Shown here piece by piece: positions 19,501 through 29,662 of a DNA stretch of 64,000 bases. Every line of letters starts with the position of its first letter. Within the stretch, counting starts at the first letter, position 1. Where the stretch lies: the NCBI GenBank assembly GCA_023091735.1, contig JALKBU010000115.1:1-64000 (forward strand), in the 5' to 3' direction. The notes below the pieces were generated by a model. That model was not told where the DNA came from. It ran no database searches and saw nothing but the letters and a program-made list of their open reading frames with translations. This DNA comes from Trichomonas tenax. Lineage: Eukaryota; Parabasalia; Trichomonadida; Trichomonadidae. A program made the position numbers and the translations under genes.

Positions 19501-22500
19501 GCCAATAAGACATACGATTTCTTCACACATATGGTTGATCTCGAATTGAAGCCGATTACAGAGGAATCAAAGAACATGATATTCAGAGGAAATGCAGTCC
19601 CAGCACGTGTTGTTGGTCAATGGCCAAGAATAGTTGCTATGGAATGGCTTGCTTCAGTTTTAAGACCTGTTTTCGATGAAATCATTGGTTTATGCAACCA
19701 AGGTGCCGGATTTATCATCAATCCAAACAAGATTCCTGAAGGTCAGAACCTTGAGCAGAACAACCAGAATTTCTGTGTTATTCTTGCAAAGTGTGTCCAG
19801 GCAATTGTTGGAGGACAGGCAACAATGCCTGATTCATTAGTTTATGCTTCTCAAATAATCGCTCAAAAAGTTTCAGAGAAATTCGGCGATTTTGCATTCA
19901 ATATACTTTCTAGTTTCCTATTCTTGAGATTCATTATTCCAGCGTTCTCAGCGACTCATATGGTTGGCCTCCCAGCTGTTCTTCCAGTTCCTCAGAGAGA
20001 TGCACTTATACAGACAGCAACTGTTATCATGGCTTCCGTACTCAAAGGAAAGGTTGATGATAAGGGACCTCACTTTGCACCATATAATGATATTGCTCAA
20101 TGGACAATGGATAAAATTTTCGCAATGTTCAGAGCTATTGTTGCCAAACAAGTATCTCACGAGCCACCGAAGGTTCAGATCGATGAAATGCAGACAATCA
20201 TTGCCATTCATGCAGAAGTTTGTCCACATATCGACAAACTTGAACAGCAAGTCAATGCTATGGCAAATCCAGAAGAAAAGGAGAATGGAAAGAAGTTCAT
20301 TGCTATGTTGCGCGCAATGGGACCACCTCCATACTCAGGAAAGAAGCTCCCATTGGGAGATCTCACTATTTCCATCAACTCTCCAAAGTCACCAAAGATC
20401 CAGATCGAAGACGAGGAAGCTTCTTCATCCTCATCATCAGGAAAGAAGAAGCAAGGTGGCTGGAGCTTGTTCAGAAGAAACAAGAAACCGAAAGAGGAAA
20501 AGGCCAAGAACAAAGAGAAGAAAGGATCAAAGCCAGAAATCAAAGTCGAAGCACCAGACATATCTGGAAAAGCCGGAGTCAGTGTCGAACCACCCAAAGT
20601 TGATGTCAATGTTCCTAAGACTGAAGTTTCATCTCCAGCTGTCTCCGGAGGAATCAATGTTGAGGCACCGAAGATCGATGTTGACGCTCCTAAGGCAGAA
20701 ATTTCAACACCAGGAATTGGAATCAATGCACCAAGTGTTGAAGCCGAAGCACCAAATATTTCAGTTGGAGGTGTTCCACATGGTAAAGCCAATCTCGATG
20801 TTAATATTGAATCACCTAATGCCAATGTTAGTGCTCCGACACCTGAAATTAATGTTGAAGCTCCAAAGGCAGATGTTACAGTTAATGCTCAAGCATCAAC
20901 ACCAAGTATCGGAGGAGGAATTGGCACTGGTATCAATGCACCGAAGGCCGATGTTTCAACTCCAGGATTAGATGTCAATACTCCTAAAGTTGATGTTTCC
21001 GCTGATGCAAAGGTTGGTGGTGGACTCAAAGTTGACGTTCTTAAAGCTGATATTAAGTCACCAGGAATTAATATCAAGGAAGAGGATGAAGAGTCATCCT
21101 CTTCTTCTTCATCTGGTAAAAAGAAGAAGAAAGGCGGATGGAGCCTATTTAGAAGAAACAAGAAACCAAAAGAAGAGAAAACAAAGATCAAAGCAGAAGT
21201 ACCAAAGCTAGATATCAAAGTGGAAACTCCAAGAGTATCTGTTGATGGTTCATCATCAACACCAGGCATTGGCGCAGGCATCGGTGGCGGTCTTCACGGT
21301 CCACACATTGAAGCACCAAAGGCAGAGATCTCTACTCCAGGCATCGATGGCGGAATCTCTATTCCACAAGGCCATGTTGGACTTAATATTCCATCTGGGC
21401 GTGCATCCATTAGAGCTAAAGGATCTGTCAGTATCAAATCACGAGATATCAATATTAATCCTGACGATGACTTTGAAGAAGAAGACTACGAAGAGGACTA
21501 TGAAGAGGAAGATATTTCTGAAGGATCTGACAGTATTGAGGTCGTCGAAGCCAAGAAACCAGAGATTGGCACAACCGAAATATCTGGAGGTCTCTTCACT
21601 CGCAGCATTCCAGTGGATAACAAAGTCAACATGTTTAGTGACGACGAAAGCAAACCTAAGAAGCCATCCGCAGAACTCGATGCTATCAATACAAAGGTCA
21701 AGTCTGGCAAGCCGATGAAGATTGTTGCGCCGAATGTTGGCGGATTCCAAGGCCGTATGGTCAAAATGGCCGCAGAATCCAGGCAATCAAGTTCATCATC
21801 ATCCTCAGACAGCGATGATCTTCCAGCAATCTTTTCAATGCATGCATCAGCGGCAGCTTCTGCTGCAGCCAAATCAGCGACATCACCTGTTCCACAGCGT
21901 GTACCACGTCGCCCGCTAATGCGCTCAATCGGACAAGCAGACAGAATCGTTCCAATGCCAGGAATGACGAACGATGAGACAATCACTGAAGAGAACTCTC
22001 CGAACAGAAACAATCTCCCAGCAAGAAGTAGTCAGTTCCTTCTCCAGCCACAGGACAAGAAACCTCAGCAGCCAAGTGGCTTCATCCAACAAAACAACGT
22101 TGAAAATAGTGACACAGACGATTCTGGTCCACCAGCAGCATTCCTTGCTCAGAAGGGAATGCTTCCAGCAAAAGGAAACGAACCTTCTCCAAAGAGCAGA
22201 GAAAGCCGCGGCATGAGAAGACAGAACGACATCTCAGAAACAGACAGCGATTTCAACTCAAGAAGACGCAGGCCAACACGCGGCAGACCTGATGTTTCGC
22301 CAGTAAAGACAAGAGGACTCAACAGAGATGAGAACGAAGATGAAGAAGAGAATAACAGAAGATACAGATCAAGATTACGAAGAAACAACGATGACGAAGA
22401 TGACTACAATCGCCATAGAAGCCACAGAGGTCATCGCAACAACTCAGACAGCGACGATGATGACAAGCATAGAAGCAAAAGCAGACGTGGAAGATATCAC

Positions 22501-23739
22501 GACGATGACAACCATAGATATAGATCAAGAAGGCGCAGACATGAAGATGATGATGACGACGATGATTACAATCGCCATAGAAGCCAAAGCCGCCGCGGAA
22601 TCCATCATCATAGAGATTCATCAGATTCGGATTCCGACAATCGCAAGCAACAGAGCAGACGCAAAGCTTCATCGTCATCTTCATCGCCAGAAGAAAACCT
22701 CGTTAAACCACAGCAGCAGTCTCCATGGAGCCCACGCACTAGGAAACCAGCTCACGATAATATCAGCGTTTCATCCAAACATAAGGAGAGATTGCCAGCA
22801 TATCCAGAGAAGACTCCAATCGAGATCAGAGAGCCACCAGTGAAGAACTCGAAGACAACAACAAGTGGTGAGTTCGTTACAGCTTCAAACATTTACACAG
22901 CGGAAAGTCTTTACAGAGAAGCAACAACAGACAACAAAGAACCAGACAGCTGGATCACAGTCCCACAAATTGAACTTACACAGAACACAAGACAAACAGA
23001 GAACATAGAAAAGAGCTCAGATTCTTCGAAGAAAGAATCAATCTCTTATGATCTCTCGAGCGAAGAGGAGAAGGCGAAGAAGCCAGAACCTAAGATTTCC
23101 AATGGCGAAGAAGACAAGGCGAAGGAGCAAGAGCCGAAGAAGGCCGAGCAGAAGCCGAAGTCTGAAGAACATTCAAGCTCAGACAAGAAGGAAGAAGAAA
23201 AGACATCATCATCAGAATCCGAAAACATTCATTCATACAAAGGCAAGAAACTTGAGATTACAATCTCAACAACAGACGATGTCAAGGACGATATATCTGT
23301 TGCATCACTCAACTCCATCTCCCTCAAGAAGAAGGAGGAGCCAACAAAGAAGTCATCGAGCTCCGAACACGAGAAACCAAAGGAGATCACATCATCAGTT
23401 ACAAAGAAGACAGCTCCACCAACCATTCAAGTCAACGACGTTGACGAAGACGATCCCGACAAGACAATGGTTAGTGAGACGTTCTTTGCATCACCGAACA
23501 AGAAACCATCTGTTCTTGCACCATTTCCATTACCAGAGTCACCAAGACATATCAAGGCAAGCGAAAAGCCGAAGTACAACACACAGAGACCATCAGAACC
23601 GGCTCCAGAACCAATCGAGATGAAGCCGTCAAGCGTAAGAGTGAGGCCACAGTACACAATTGCAAAGCCTCGCAGCCTGAATGTCGATGTTCCACTTTTA
23701 AGTCAACCAAAGAAAAGAACAAGAGTAACCAGGAAATAA
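16555..23739 (+). CDS. Giant LRR-RasGAP protein with AHNAK-like, acidic and RS-like regions
   Basis: 2394 residues. Residues 40-125 look like a PH-type domain as in CARMIL proteins; about 190-600 are leucine-rich repeats (LTHLSLSNC, LKYLDISRC). A Lys/Glu/Val-rich linker (about 800-885) ends in a serine run. A RasGAP domain spans about 941-1195: IFRGNAVPAR carries the putative arginine finger R1011, and FLFLRFIIPAF (about 1121-1131) is the family's FLR...PA motif. Then come AHNAK-like stretches rich in APK, VDV and STPG, with the cassette GGWSLFRRNKKPKEEK present twice (about 1302 and 1525). An acidic block (about 1637-1660), an Arg/Asp/His-rich RS-like region (about 1880-2050) and a charged tail follow. 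The RasGAP part should stimulate GTP hydrolysis by Ras-like GTPases; the LRR part suggests cortical cytoskeleton. Confidence 0.9.
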   Translation: MTRYHTENKDKVSKLIPEFERCAMGGTDATSPSTKNKPKPCVLISTRRGLHYFRPNVFGSKFKLKDEYFILDIEEIEYVSEFTRKFYIHGKAPIEFTSEHIDSIVTDLLKAAAEFSFGCSVPYEIALTKWQGTKPVTPEVNRHDKLTMYRYKNICEMYHITRDNTNLRPLEFYENTNRNSIYINGFSNQPEGVEGMALSLAYEGSLHTIHCQAFAPQNICLMLKKILKISRSVKCIHFMDYEDLNFEFGRFGRIKNSVLNSLIITKCFNNPLRLIQFFLEFKFARNDFQRLELNSCKMNRRCAVEFAKLLSTFHCFRTLEILIIHGLETDPKEGNAVYSMIYEATKHLPFLSQFVVEFWQPKIQITPEISNLEPKYLTHLSLSNCILVDMPDPKFCPTIKEFCFSGSVFSLRTFQLLIDALNKHPTYFRLDLSEIEFPQKDILTFFDKNRTTFTDQMVEFNWAGNPLTAQTIPGIVNYFIKSPNLKYLDISRCFSNKSGGVLDQFFMQIMGVPLWGIRIMADENTQLGPEIVSKVTKIQSLVSVTLYGHHINEQHIKDLMILPHLGEIVIDRTDIDDLEKVFTVYRDYVFKKGSVFSILPPIQDGQRLIGKKIQELLEFKNQCTARLYPGDEYVRTEYFSEYGTDMQNYKRYLQNFPISRRKLPRLDVFCSSDFPKHTQYESSLHQVDVQKAKNGFAAEQLALLPNLLTAPEKPPEDQFEQPDWLKQMIKDFGVRKRQYNYATPAPEDPDDNFDEAEILTSLYTTTDDETKDENAENKEEGAEGAATTAEIPAPVDAEGKVEVKAEVQGEIKSEVKPEVNAEVKGEAEIPVPQVEVKKGKGKGKGKKGEAEREVEIKAEANVDVPKVDFEVKKSSSSSSSSDDEKKHTTSHLSPKGVKSQFELKAEESTPEPQSLTIDMISQRPPKIDISDSEKIEIKKPEDYTLIDLMLDSNYSLVELIAADIDGSRYENFAKTALEAAIFANKTYDFFTHMVDLELKPITEESKNMIFRGNAVPARVVGQWPRIVAMEWLASVLRPVFDEIIGLCNQGAGFIINPNKIPEGQNLEQNNQNFCVILAKCVQAIVGGQATMPDSLVYASQIIAQKVSEKFGDFAFNILSSFLFLRFIIPAFSATHMVGLPAVLPVPQRDALIQTATVIMASVLKGKVDDKGPHFAPYNDIAQWTMDKIFAMFRAIVAKQVSHEPPKVQIDEMQTIIAIHAEVCPHIDKLEQQVNAMANPEEKENGKKFIAMLRAMGPPPYSGKKLPLGDLTISINSPKSPKIQIEDEEASSSSSSGKKKQGGWSLFRRNKKPKEEKAKNKEKKGSKPEIKVEAPDISGKAGVSVEPPKVDVNVPKTEVSSPAVSGGINVEAPKIDVDAPKAEISTPGIGINAPSVEAEAPNISVGGVPHGKANLDVNIESPNANVSAPTPEINVEAPKADVTVNAQASTPSIGGGIGTGINAPKADVSTPGLDVNTPKVDVSADAKVGGGLKVDVLKADIKSPGINIKEEDEESSSSSSSGKKKKKGGWSLFRRNKKPKEEKTKIKAEVPKLDIKVETPRVSVDGSSSTPGIGAGIGGGLHGPHIEAPKAEISTPGIDGGISIPQGHVGLNIPSGRASIRAKGSVSIKSRDININPDDDFEEEDYEEDYEEEDISEGSDSIEVVEAKKPEIGTTEISGGLFTRSIPVDNKVNMFSDDESKPKKPSAELDAINTKVKSGKPMKIVAPNVGGFQGRMVKMAAESRQSSSSSSSDSDDLPAIFSMHASAAASAAAKSATSPVPQRVPRRPLMRSIGQADRIVPMPGMTNDETITEENSPNRNNLPARSSQFLLQPQDKKPQQPSGFIQQNNVENSDTDDSGPPAAFLAQKGMLPAKGNEPSPKSRESRGMRRQNDISETDSDFNSRRRRPTRGRPDVSPVKTRGLNRDENEDEEENNRRYRSRLRRNNDDEDDYNRHRSHRGHRNNSDSDDDDKHRSKSRRGRYHDDDNHRYRSRRRRHEDDDDDDDYNRHRSQSRRGIHHHRDSSDSDSDNRKQQSRRKASSSSSSPEENLVKPQQQSPWSPRTRKPAHDNISVSSKHKERLPAYPEKTPIEIREPPVKNSKTTTSGEFVTASNIYTAESLYREATTDNKEPDSWITVPQIELTQNTRQTENIEKSSDSSKKESISYDLSSEEEKAKKPEPKISNGEEDKAKEQEPKKAEQKPKSEEHSSSDKKEEEKTSSSESENIHSYKGKKLEITISTTDDVKDDISVASLNSISLKKKEEPTKKSSSSEHEKPKEITSSVTKKTAPPTIQVNDVDEDDPDKTMVSETFFASPNKKPSVLAPFPLPESPRHIKASEKPKYNTQRPSEPAPEPIEMKPSSVRVRPQYTIAKPRSLNVDVPLLSQPKKRTRVTRK

Positions 23740-24766
23740 TGTTTTCATATTTTATTCGATAAAATTTTGTTTTTATTTATCTGCCCCCTATTTATATCCT
23801 GCTCATCACATTCTTTCATTTCTACTGCAAACTCAAATATCATCAAAATACTTGCATTTAAATTTGAGGGTCCGTTCTGACCAAACTTCCTGTATCGTTG
23901 TAAAATTATGTTGATATTGTTATCATTCACATTAACTTAAAAATCCAAGAATTTTGAAACGACAGATATACTTCATTACTATAGATATAGTCACGTTTTA
24001 AGTTAAACAATGTGTTATAAATCTAAATTTGGAGAAAAGATGTGAATCTTTTCTGGTGAAAACAATTATTTCAAAGCTCAATCATCATCATTTATTTAAG
24101 CATCAAATGCAGACAAACAATGAATGAAGCCTTTTGGATTGTTTTCGATGTTGAGCACTTTGTTTTAAAATCAAAAAATTATGTAAAAAATTTCGATTCT
24201 TATGGATTATCTGAGAGATTTAGAAAGAATCATTCAATATACAAGTTTTAGAGCACAGCATATACTATGTGATTTACAAGAAATTGCACTTCAGAATAAA
24301 CTAGAAGATGAATTAATATCAAAATACCGCTCAAGAAAACAAAAAACGTAAATTTTTCAGATGTGGATGAGAGTTTTTTGATTTTAAATCAGCCATAATT
24401 ATAGAGTGGTATTGTGTCTATTAATATATTAATTTGTTTTTAGAATAGTCAATTTTTGGGCAGAAAAACAGAAAAAAGGCAAAAATTCTATGGTCTAAAA
24501 GTAGTAAATGCAGGGTTGTTATTCGTGATAAACATTTTTTCCGAGAAACGTATTACGCATTAATCTATACGTAATTTTGAAGAGAAAAAACTTTTCTCCA
24601 AAAAAAGAATTATTATTTTTTTGGAGATTTGATATTCAAAATTTAAGAATATGAATTAAGGCCCCAAACCACAAATATAGATCTGGTTCAAAATTCTCTT
24701 TATAGTGCCAAAGTTTGGAACAAAGGTTTAATTTTGATTAATCAAACCTTTTATTTTTTTTCAAAA
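23740..24766. other. Intergenic, nothing recognised
   Basis: About 1 kb of AT-rich sequence between two plus-strand genes. No RNA gene, repeat arm or coding signal stands out. Confidence 0.55.
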
Positions 24767-25660
24767 ATGTTGCAGGAATATCGATATGATGATCAGCAGT
24801 GTTATCCGTTCTTTTCGGTGATAGACTGCGACATATGGGCGAGGTTCATTCCTTACATCTTGAACAGCATTTTTCTCGTGTTTTTCATTTTTTATTATTT
24901 TCATTTCTTCTTAACTACGGCAAAAACCGACGCCAGTAGAACCTCCGTTTCACATTATTTGTCCGGCTACATTCTTTTCTTCACTTCGCGCATCACATTG
25001 CAAACTATTTCACTCATGATTGCTTACTCAGGTTACATCACAGAATTCTTCCACTTCATCTCACTAAACATGCTCGCGATCCCGTTTTTTTCAGTTTCAT
25101 TACAATGCGTTCGAATTATGAGGCTTTTCGATATTTCATATCCAAAAATTATCAGTTATGGACTTTACGTCTTTATCATCCTTTCGTATTTAGACACTGT
25201 TGTTATATTCTGTATCTTTCCTTTCCTTTCAGGTATCAATAACACATTTTACACTCCATTCCAATACGTTTCATATGCGTTTAACTTAGGCAGTAAGGTT
25301 ATTTTCATTTGTATTGCTCTGATGACGTTCATTCTTTCAGAGAAGACATCAAAAAGCACAACACAAAAATTTCAACGCACAATTAAGATATTGATATTCG
25401 TTTCATGCATTTCTGTGATAATGACAATATATTACTACGCTTACAACGATTTATATAGTTTTATAATTATCGCAACATTGGGAGATAAATCTGCTATCAG
25501 AAAGTGGCGATATATACACTTGTTTACACAGTATTTAGTCGATTTCATTCCATTAATTGCCACAATGTACTTCATGAAACTTGTTATTGGAATATCAGTG
25601 TCAGAACCTGAAAAAGAAGAAACATCCACAGAAGGAGTGATAATGACAGGATTGATATAA
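24767..25660 (+). CDS. Seven-transmembrane protein (GPCR-like / TOM1-THH1-like)
   Basis: 297 residues from ATG 24767; the 11 upstream codons in frame begin with TTG and are not used. Seven hydrophobic segments are visible at about 24-48, 62-85, 92-113, 126-148, 160-188, 207-230 and 249-275, with a short acidic tail. The amino end (RYDDQQCYPFF) would face outside or the lumen. The arrangement fits a 7TM receptor-like protein, including the plant THH1/TOM1/TOM3 type, but I see no DRY or NPxxY motif. Signalling is therefore an inference. Confidence 0.75.
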   Translation: MLQEYRYDDQQCYPFFSVIDCDIWARFIPYILNSIFLVFFIFYYFHFFLTTAKTDASRTSVSHYLSGYILFFTSRITLQTISLMIAYSGYITEFFHFISLNMLAIPFFSVSLQCVRIMRLFDISYPKIISYGLYVFIILSYLDTVVIFCIFPFLSGINNTFYTPFQYVSYAFNLGSKVIFICIALMTFILSEKTSKSTTQKFQRTIKILIFVSCISVIMTIYYYAYNDLYSFIIIATLGDKSAIRKWRYIHLFTQYLVDFIPLIATMYFMKLVIGISVSEPEKEETSTEGVIMTGLI

Positions 25661-25748
25661 TCTTTGTGTTATATTTTTATGCGTTTTTAATGCTTTTTAT
25701 TTAAAGGTTGTTTCAATTATTATCATGAAATTAATATTTAAAGCAATT

Positions 25749-26675
25749 TTACTCAGCAACAGCTTCTATTTCAACAGGTCTGCATTTAGCCTTCATCTCA
25801 GAGCTAAGACTTGCGAAATAAGGATGATCAAGTGCATCTTTCGCGCTAATTCTCTGAGCCGGATCATATATAAGCATTTTCTCTATGAGGTCTATAGCGA
25901 GTGGGTCTGCGCCCGGAATGACGTCCGCGAGGTTCTTCCTCTTGAATTTTGGAAATGTCGATGAATAAGCCGGCAATTCTGTAACTCCCTGCCAGGTTTC
26001 GTCTGTTGGTGTACCAAGGATCTTAAATATCGAGAATAACTCATCAATTTCTGAATCTCCTGGGAAAAGTGGTCTTTTTGTTATCATTTCAGCAATAATT
26101 GCGCCTGTGCTCCATATATCGACAGGAAGGGAGTAAAATTTCGATCCAAGAAGGATCTCTGGTGGTCTATACCACAAAGTAATAACTTCATGTGTGTAAT
26201 TGCGAAGTGGGATTGTAAAAGCACGCGCTAAACCAAAGTCCGCAAGCTTAATAAGACCTTGGCGGTTGAGGAGAAGGTTTTGGGGCTTCATATCACGATG
26301 AATAATGCGATGGCAGTGACAATAGCACAAACCAGCGATGATTTGGTATGAATATGACTTTATGAGCTCTGCTGATATCGAGTGCTTCTCGCAATCAAGG
26401 AATTTCTTTAAATCCATGTCGAGATATTCGAAAACAAGTGTTAGTTTGCCCTGAGAGTTGATTACTTCATTCAAACCGACGACATTAGGATGATGGAGCT
26501 CCTTGAGGATGGAGATTTCGCGAATAGAAGTCGGTGGAATGCCTTCTTCTTCTTGATCGAGGCGAATCCTCTTCAGAGCGACAATTGTGTCAGTTCTCTT
26601 GTCGAGGGCCTTGAAGACAACGCCATAGGTGCCCTCTCCGAGCTTCTCCATCTTCTGGTAGTTGAGCATAGACAT
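25749..26675 (-). CDS. Cyclin-dependent kinase (CDK1/2-like)
   Basis: 308 residues from ATG 26675, chosen because the kinase domain starts there and the 13 upstream residues are leader-like. The glycine loop is GEGTYGVV (13-20) with the inhibitory-site pair T16/Y17 conserved. The ATP lysine is K35 in ALKRIRLD, and the C-helix signature is PPTSIRE (47-53), a variant of PSTAIRE. The catalytic loop is [10 protein letters not shown], then DFGLARAF, then the T-loop [15 protein letters not shown] with a conserved activating threonine and WYRPPE. Length is normal for a CDK. It should pair with a cyclin and drive cell-cycle or transcription-linked phosphorylation; which class cannot be settled by eye. 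Confidence 0.95.
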   Translation of the reverse strand: MSMLNYQKMEKLGEGTYGVVFKALDKRTDTIVALKRIRLDQEEEGIPPTSIREISILKELHHPNVVGLNEVINSQGKLTLVFEYLDMDLKKFLDCEKHSISAELIKSYSYQIIAGLCYCHCHRIIHRDMKPQNLLLNRQGLIKLADFGLARAFTIPLRNYTHEVITLWYRPPEILLGSKFYSLPVDIWSTGAIIAEMITKRPLFPGDSEIDELFSIFKILGTPTDETWQGVTELPAYSSTFPKFKRKNLADVIPGADPLAIDLIEKMLIYDPAQRISAKDALDHPYFASLSSEMKAKCRPVEIEAVAE

Positions 26676-26834
26676 TTTTTTAATTTCCAAATTGGAAATA
26701 ATAAACGAGCACATTATCGTTCACTTTTTTCAGCCAATGCAGAATGAAATGGTCAAAAATTGCTTTGCTTTTGTGATCTATAGCATCTGCTGGATCCATA
26801 TTCTCAGAATTTTTGAAATAATACTTTAATTTTT

Positions 26835-27113
26835 TTAAATTTCAAAATACATATATGCAGTCGTTGATATAATTATATTTGAATTTTGTTGATCGTGTAA
26901 AAGTAATGATTTAATATCGCAAATAGGTGTTGCATTGGATTTACGGAAGAATTCATATGTTGTTATCTTCTCATAATCATTAGTTGACAAAAGGAGATTC
27001 GAATAGTGCTCAAATTCTTCGTATGATGTGGATTCAGGAACAATTTGAGTTATTTTATCTTGATTAAAGATCTTTGTATCAAGATTTGGATCATTTTCTT
27101 CATCAATATCCAA
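26835..27113 (-). CDS. Short hypothetical protein or gene remnant
   Basis: 92-residue acidic, helical product starting MDIDEENDPNLDTK. The middle (FEHYSNLLLSTNDYEKITTYEFFRKS) vaguely resembles the first repeat of an importin-alpha-like ARM protein, so it may be the amino end of a degenerated gene. There is no clear Inr at the start and it enters a gene-poor tract. Confidence 0.3.
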   Translation of the reverse strand: MDIDEENDPNLDTKIFNQDKITQIVPESTSYEEFEHYSNLLLSTNDYEKITTYEFFRKSNATPICDIKSLLLHDQQNSNIIISTTAYMYFEI

Positions 27114-27657
27114 TGCAAAAATAATTTATTTACAATATCAAAAAATGAACGACTAACTATATATTTGAATATCAACTTCGTGTGGTTGATAAAAATTCAA
27201 CTAAGCCTTCATCTTTCATGTATAAATGCAACATGAGGACGAGAAATGAAGCATCAAAAAAGTATGAAAAAGTACATCATAATCACAATTAGAAAAATCA
27301 AGCTCCCCCTGAAACAGTTATTCGAATGACGAGGGGCCCAGTGAATATGGTTCAATGTATACAAAACATTAGAGTTACGTGGATTCACGATGATATGAAA
27401 GGTGCGAGAATTCAATAAATATTGCACCCACACATAAACTTTCAACAAATATATATAAACGAGTCTGAATTGCCAAAAATTGTTTGATTTCTCACATCAA
27501 CTTTAAACTAAATATGAACACTTCTTGCAAGAATTCAAAGATGATTGTAGGAAAACCATTGAAAGTGGTAATTCTCTGAAGTTGAAATATTTTCTGAATC
27601 TCGGAAAAAAATTCTTTACAAAATTTGTTGGAAATTTTATGATTTTTTCCGCACCAA

Positions 27658-27706
27658 TTGACATTTAAAAATGTGAATTAAACACACATTTTTTCCTAAA
27701 TGTCAA
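27658..27706. repeat. Imperfect inverted repeat
   Basis: TTGACATTTAAAAATGTG is followed after a short loop by CACATTT and, after a few mismatches, TAAATGTCAAG. It could form a small stem or mark an old element end. Confidence 0.6.
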
Positions 27707-27812
27707 GTGACAACAGTGACTACAGTGAGAGACATGTTATTCAGACAGATCATCAAAGACATAAGTTAATTTGGAGTAATCTAGTAGCAAAATTAATGCA
27801 TAGAATACGAAG

Positions 27813-27990
27813 CCATGACAGCAGGATTGAGTCCTGATATACTTGAGGACTTACTCGCAAAAACGAAAGTAAAGAGCCCAGATAAATTCAAAGTTTTAAT
27901 CGTCAGATCACCCACAAGGTGACAACGTTTTATCAGTATACTATCGATGTGCGATGGATGCCAAGAGCTCTTCAAATCAAAGTAAAAGCC
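27813..27990 (+). pseudogene. Possible decayed coding fragment
   Basis: A plus-strand frame from an in-frame ATG reads MTAGLSPDILEDLLAKTKVK and runs to a TGA at about 27919. The next stretch in another frame reads RFISILSMCDGCQELFKS. Composition is protein-like, but I cannot name a family and the segment is short. Confidence 0.2.
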
Positions 27991-28084
27991 CTTTGAATTC
28001 CAGCAATTGCTTGAAATGATTAGCCTTTTGAAGAATGAAACAACACAGAATTGAAGAGTTTGCTAAAATAAAACCGTTGTTTAA

Positions 28085-29662
28085 GGGTGCACACCAGACG
28101 ATAAGAGGTCCTCTCAATTTATTAACCTTATCATAAAAAGCTATCATCTGAAGGGTTTTGTTCGAGAAAATGATGAAGATTTTGCAAAAAATCGATGTGA
28201 TGCCATTCTTTTCTTGATTAGCACCTGATCTACCAAGTTCGAAGTTGAAAATATCCGATTCTCAACATTATTTATTAAATCTCCGTGCAAAATGACGATT
28301 TTGAAACCAAATTTTATATCCATACTAACCTCAGCTCTATTTGCAGCTTTCTGCTCGCATTTTGTGAGTATTTGTCGTTCTTACTGACAATATATTTTCA
28401 GCAGGTTTTGACCAAAGCAAGATTGTATAATTGCTCCATTGCTAGATCATTTTTGATACCAATCCAATAAGTAATTACCGTTCTCTACAACAAAAATTAA
28501 CTTTTTAACATCATCAAAAATATTTTCTTATCAAATGTGCTGCCTTAATATGCTAAGGCTTACCTATGTGTAATTTGAATAGTAATACGTAGAATGTAGA
28601 AGAAATTAATTTTGTGCAAAAATAAAACAATTATTTTTAACAAAATGCGCGCTGGATGTATGATAGAAAATATTTTTTTTCACTGCATGATGGATCTATT
28701 ATTAAAAGAAAATAGTCAATTATTTAATAAAGTTATATAACGGCCTGTCTAAAATTGATACGCAAAGTCGGCGAAACTTGTTTTTTAACTCACTTCTTAG
28801 TCCAATGGAAGCAGTAGAGTTGCTGCAATTTGTCATAGGAAAAAGTTTGTTGAAGAGAAGAAACTCTGAAAAAATGGGGAAAAATTTCCCCTCCTTTTGT
28901 AATAATTAATTTATTTTTATGCTTAATATTCTATATCAATGTTTTGTTGTGAAATTCATATTTGTATGAGATGGGCAATTAAATTTTTATGCACAAAGTC
29001 GGCGAAACTCGTTTTTTAACTCACTGGATTAACTTCTTGCTGAGTTATTGAACCCAATATACAAAATCATGTTGTGCATGATATATTAAAGAATTAGCTA
29101 ACAAAGTCTATATTTCATTAAAATATTAGATATATCTTGCATCAACGTGATTTTGTACATTGAAGTTCAATAACTTCGCAAAAAGTTAATCCAGTGAGTT
29201 AAAAAACGAGTTTCACCGACTTTGCGTATAAAAATTTAATTGCCCGTTATATAACATATGTTTGCAATGTTTCCATGAATTTTTTCATGATATATATTTA
29301 TCTCGCAAAGCCTTAATGAATCAGAATTCAATAATAAAATTCGTTTTTTTTAAGTGCATAAATTGGCTTCATTAGTATTTTTGTGACATTGTCACATATG
29401 TTTGATTGATATTATTTTGTTTTTTTGTTAATATTATTTTTAACGGAAAAATAAAAAAAATCGATTTTTTGCAAGAAAATGCAAAATAGCCAAATTTGAA
29501 AGCTTTTTCAAAGAAAAGAATACAGGTATAATACTCACAATATAGCCATTTACAATCATCACCTGAAAAGATAAAAACATCAATAATCGGGCTAAAAAAC
29601 GCAAAACGGGAAAATAACCTTAAGCTGAATTGAGAGGACCTCTTATCGTCTGGTGTGTGCCC
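28085..29662. mobile_element. Inverted-repeat element flanked by TTAA, non-autonomous
   Basis: The first 35 bp (28085-28119) and last 35 bp (29628-29662) are inverted repeats matching at 33 of 35 positions, starting GGGTGCACACC and GGGCACACACC and both running through AGACGATAAGAGGTCCTCTC. Both ends abut TTAA (28081-28084 and 29663-29666), consistent with a TTAA target duplication, or TA if the termini are read as AGGG. The interior has no transposase-sized ORF. TTAA duplications are known for piggyBac elements, but the GGG ends do not match the usual CCY ends, so the superfamily is unresolved. Confidence 0.75.
28732..29255. repeat. Foldback repeat nested inside the TTAA-flanked element
   Basis: Both ends carry the palindrome GTTATATAAC followed by CGG. 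A block containing GCAAAGTCGGCGAAAC and TTTTTTAACTCACT occurs three times: at 28760-28793, directly repeated at 28991-29024, and inverted at about 29195-29229. The second and third copies extend into long arms (about 28973-29092 and 29126-29245) that could form a hairpin of roughly 115 bp. No ORF. Confidence 0.75.

Noticed and set aside
18365..23657. Many long alternative-frame ORFs inside the RasGAP gene
   Set aside because: They arise from the repetitive, biased codons of the low-complexity regions (Ser, Lys, Glu, Asp, His rich). None has a domain, and the main frame contains recognised domains.
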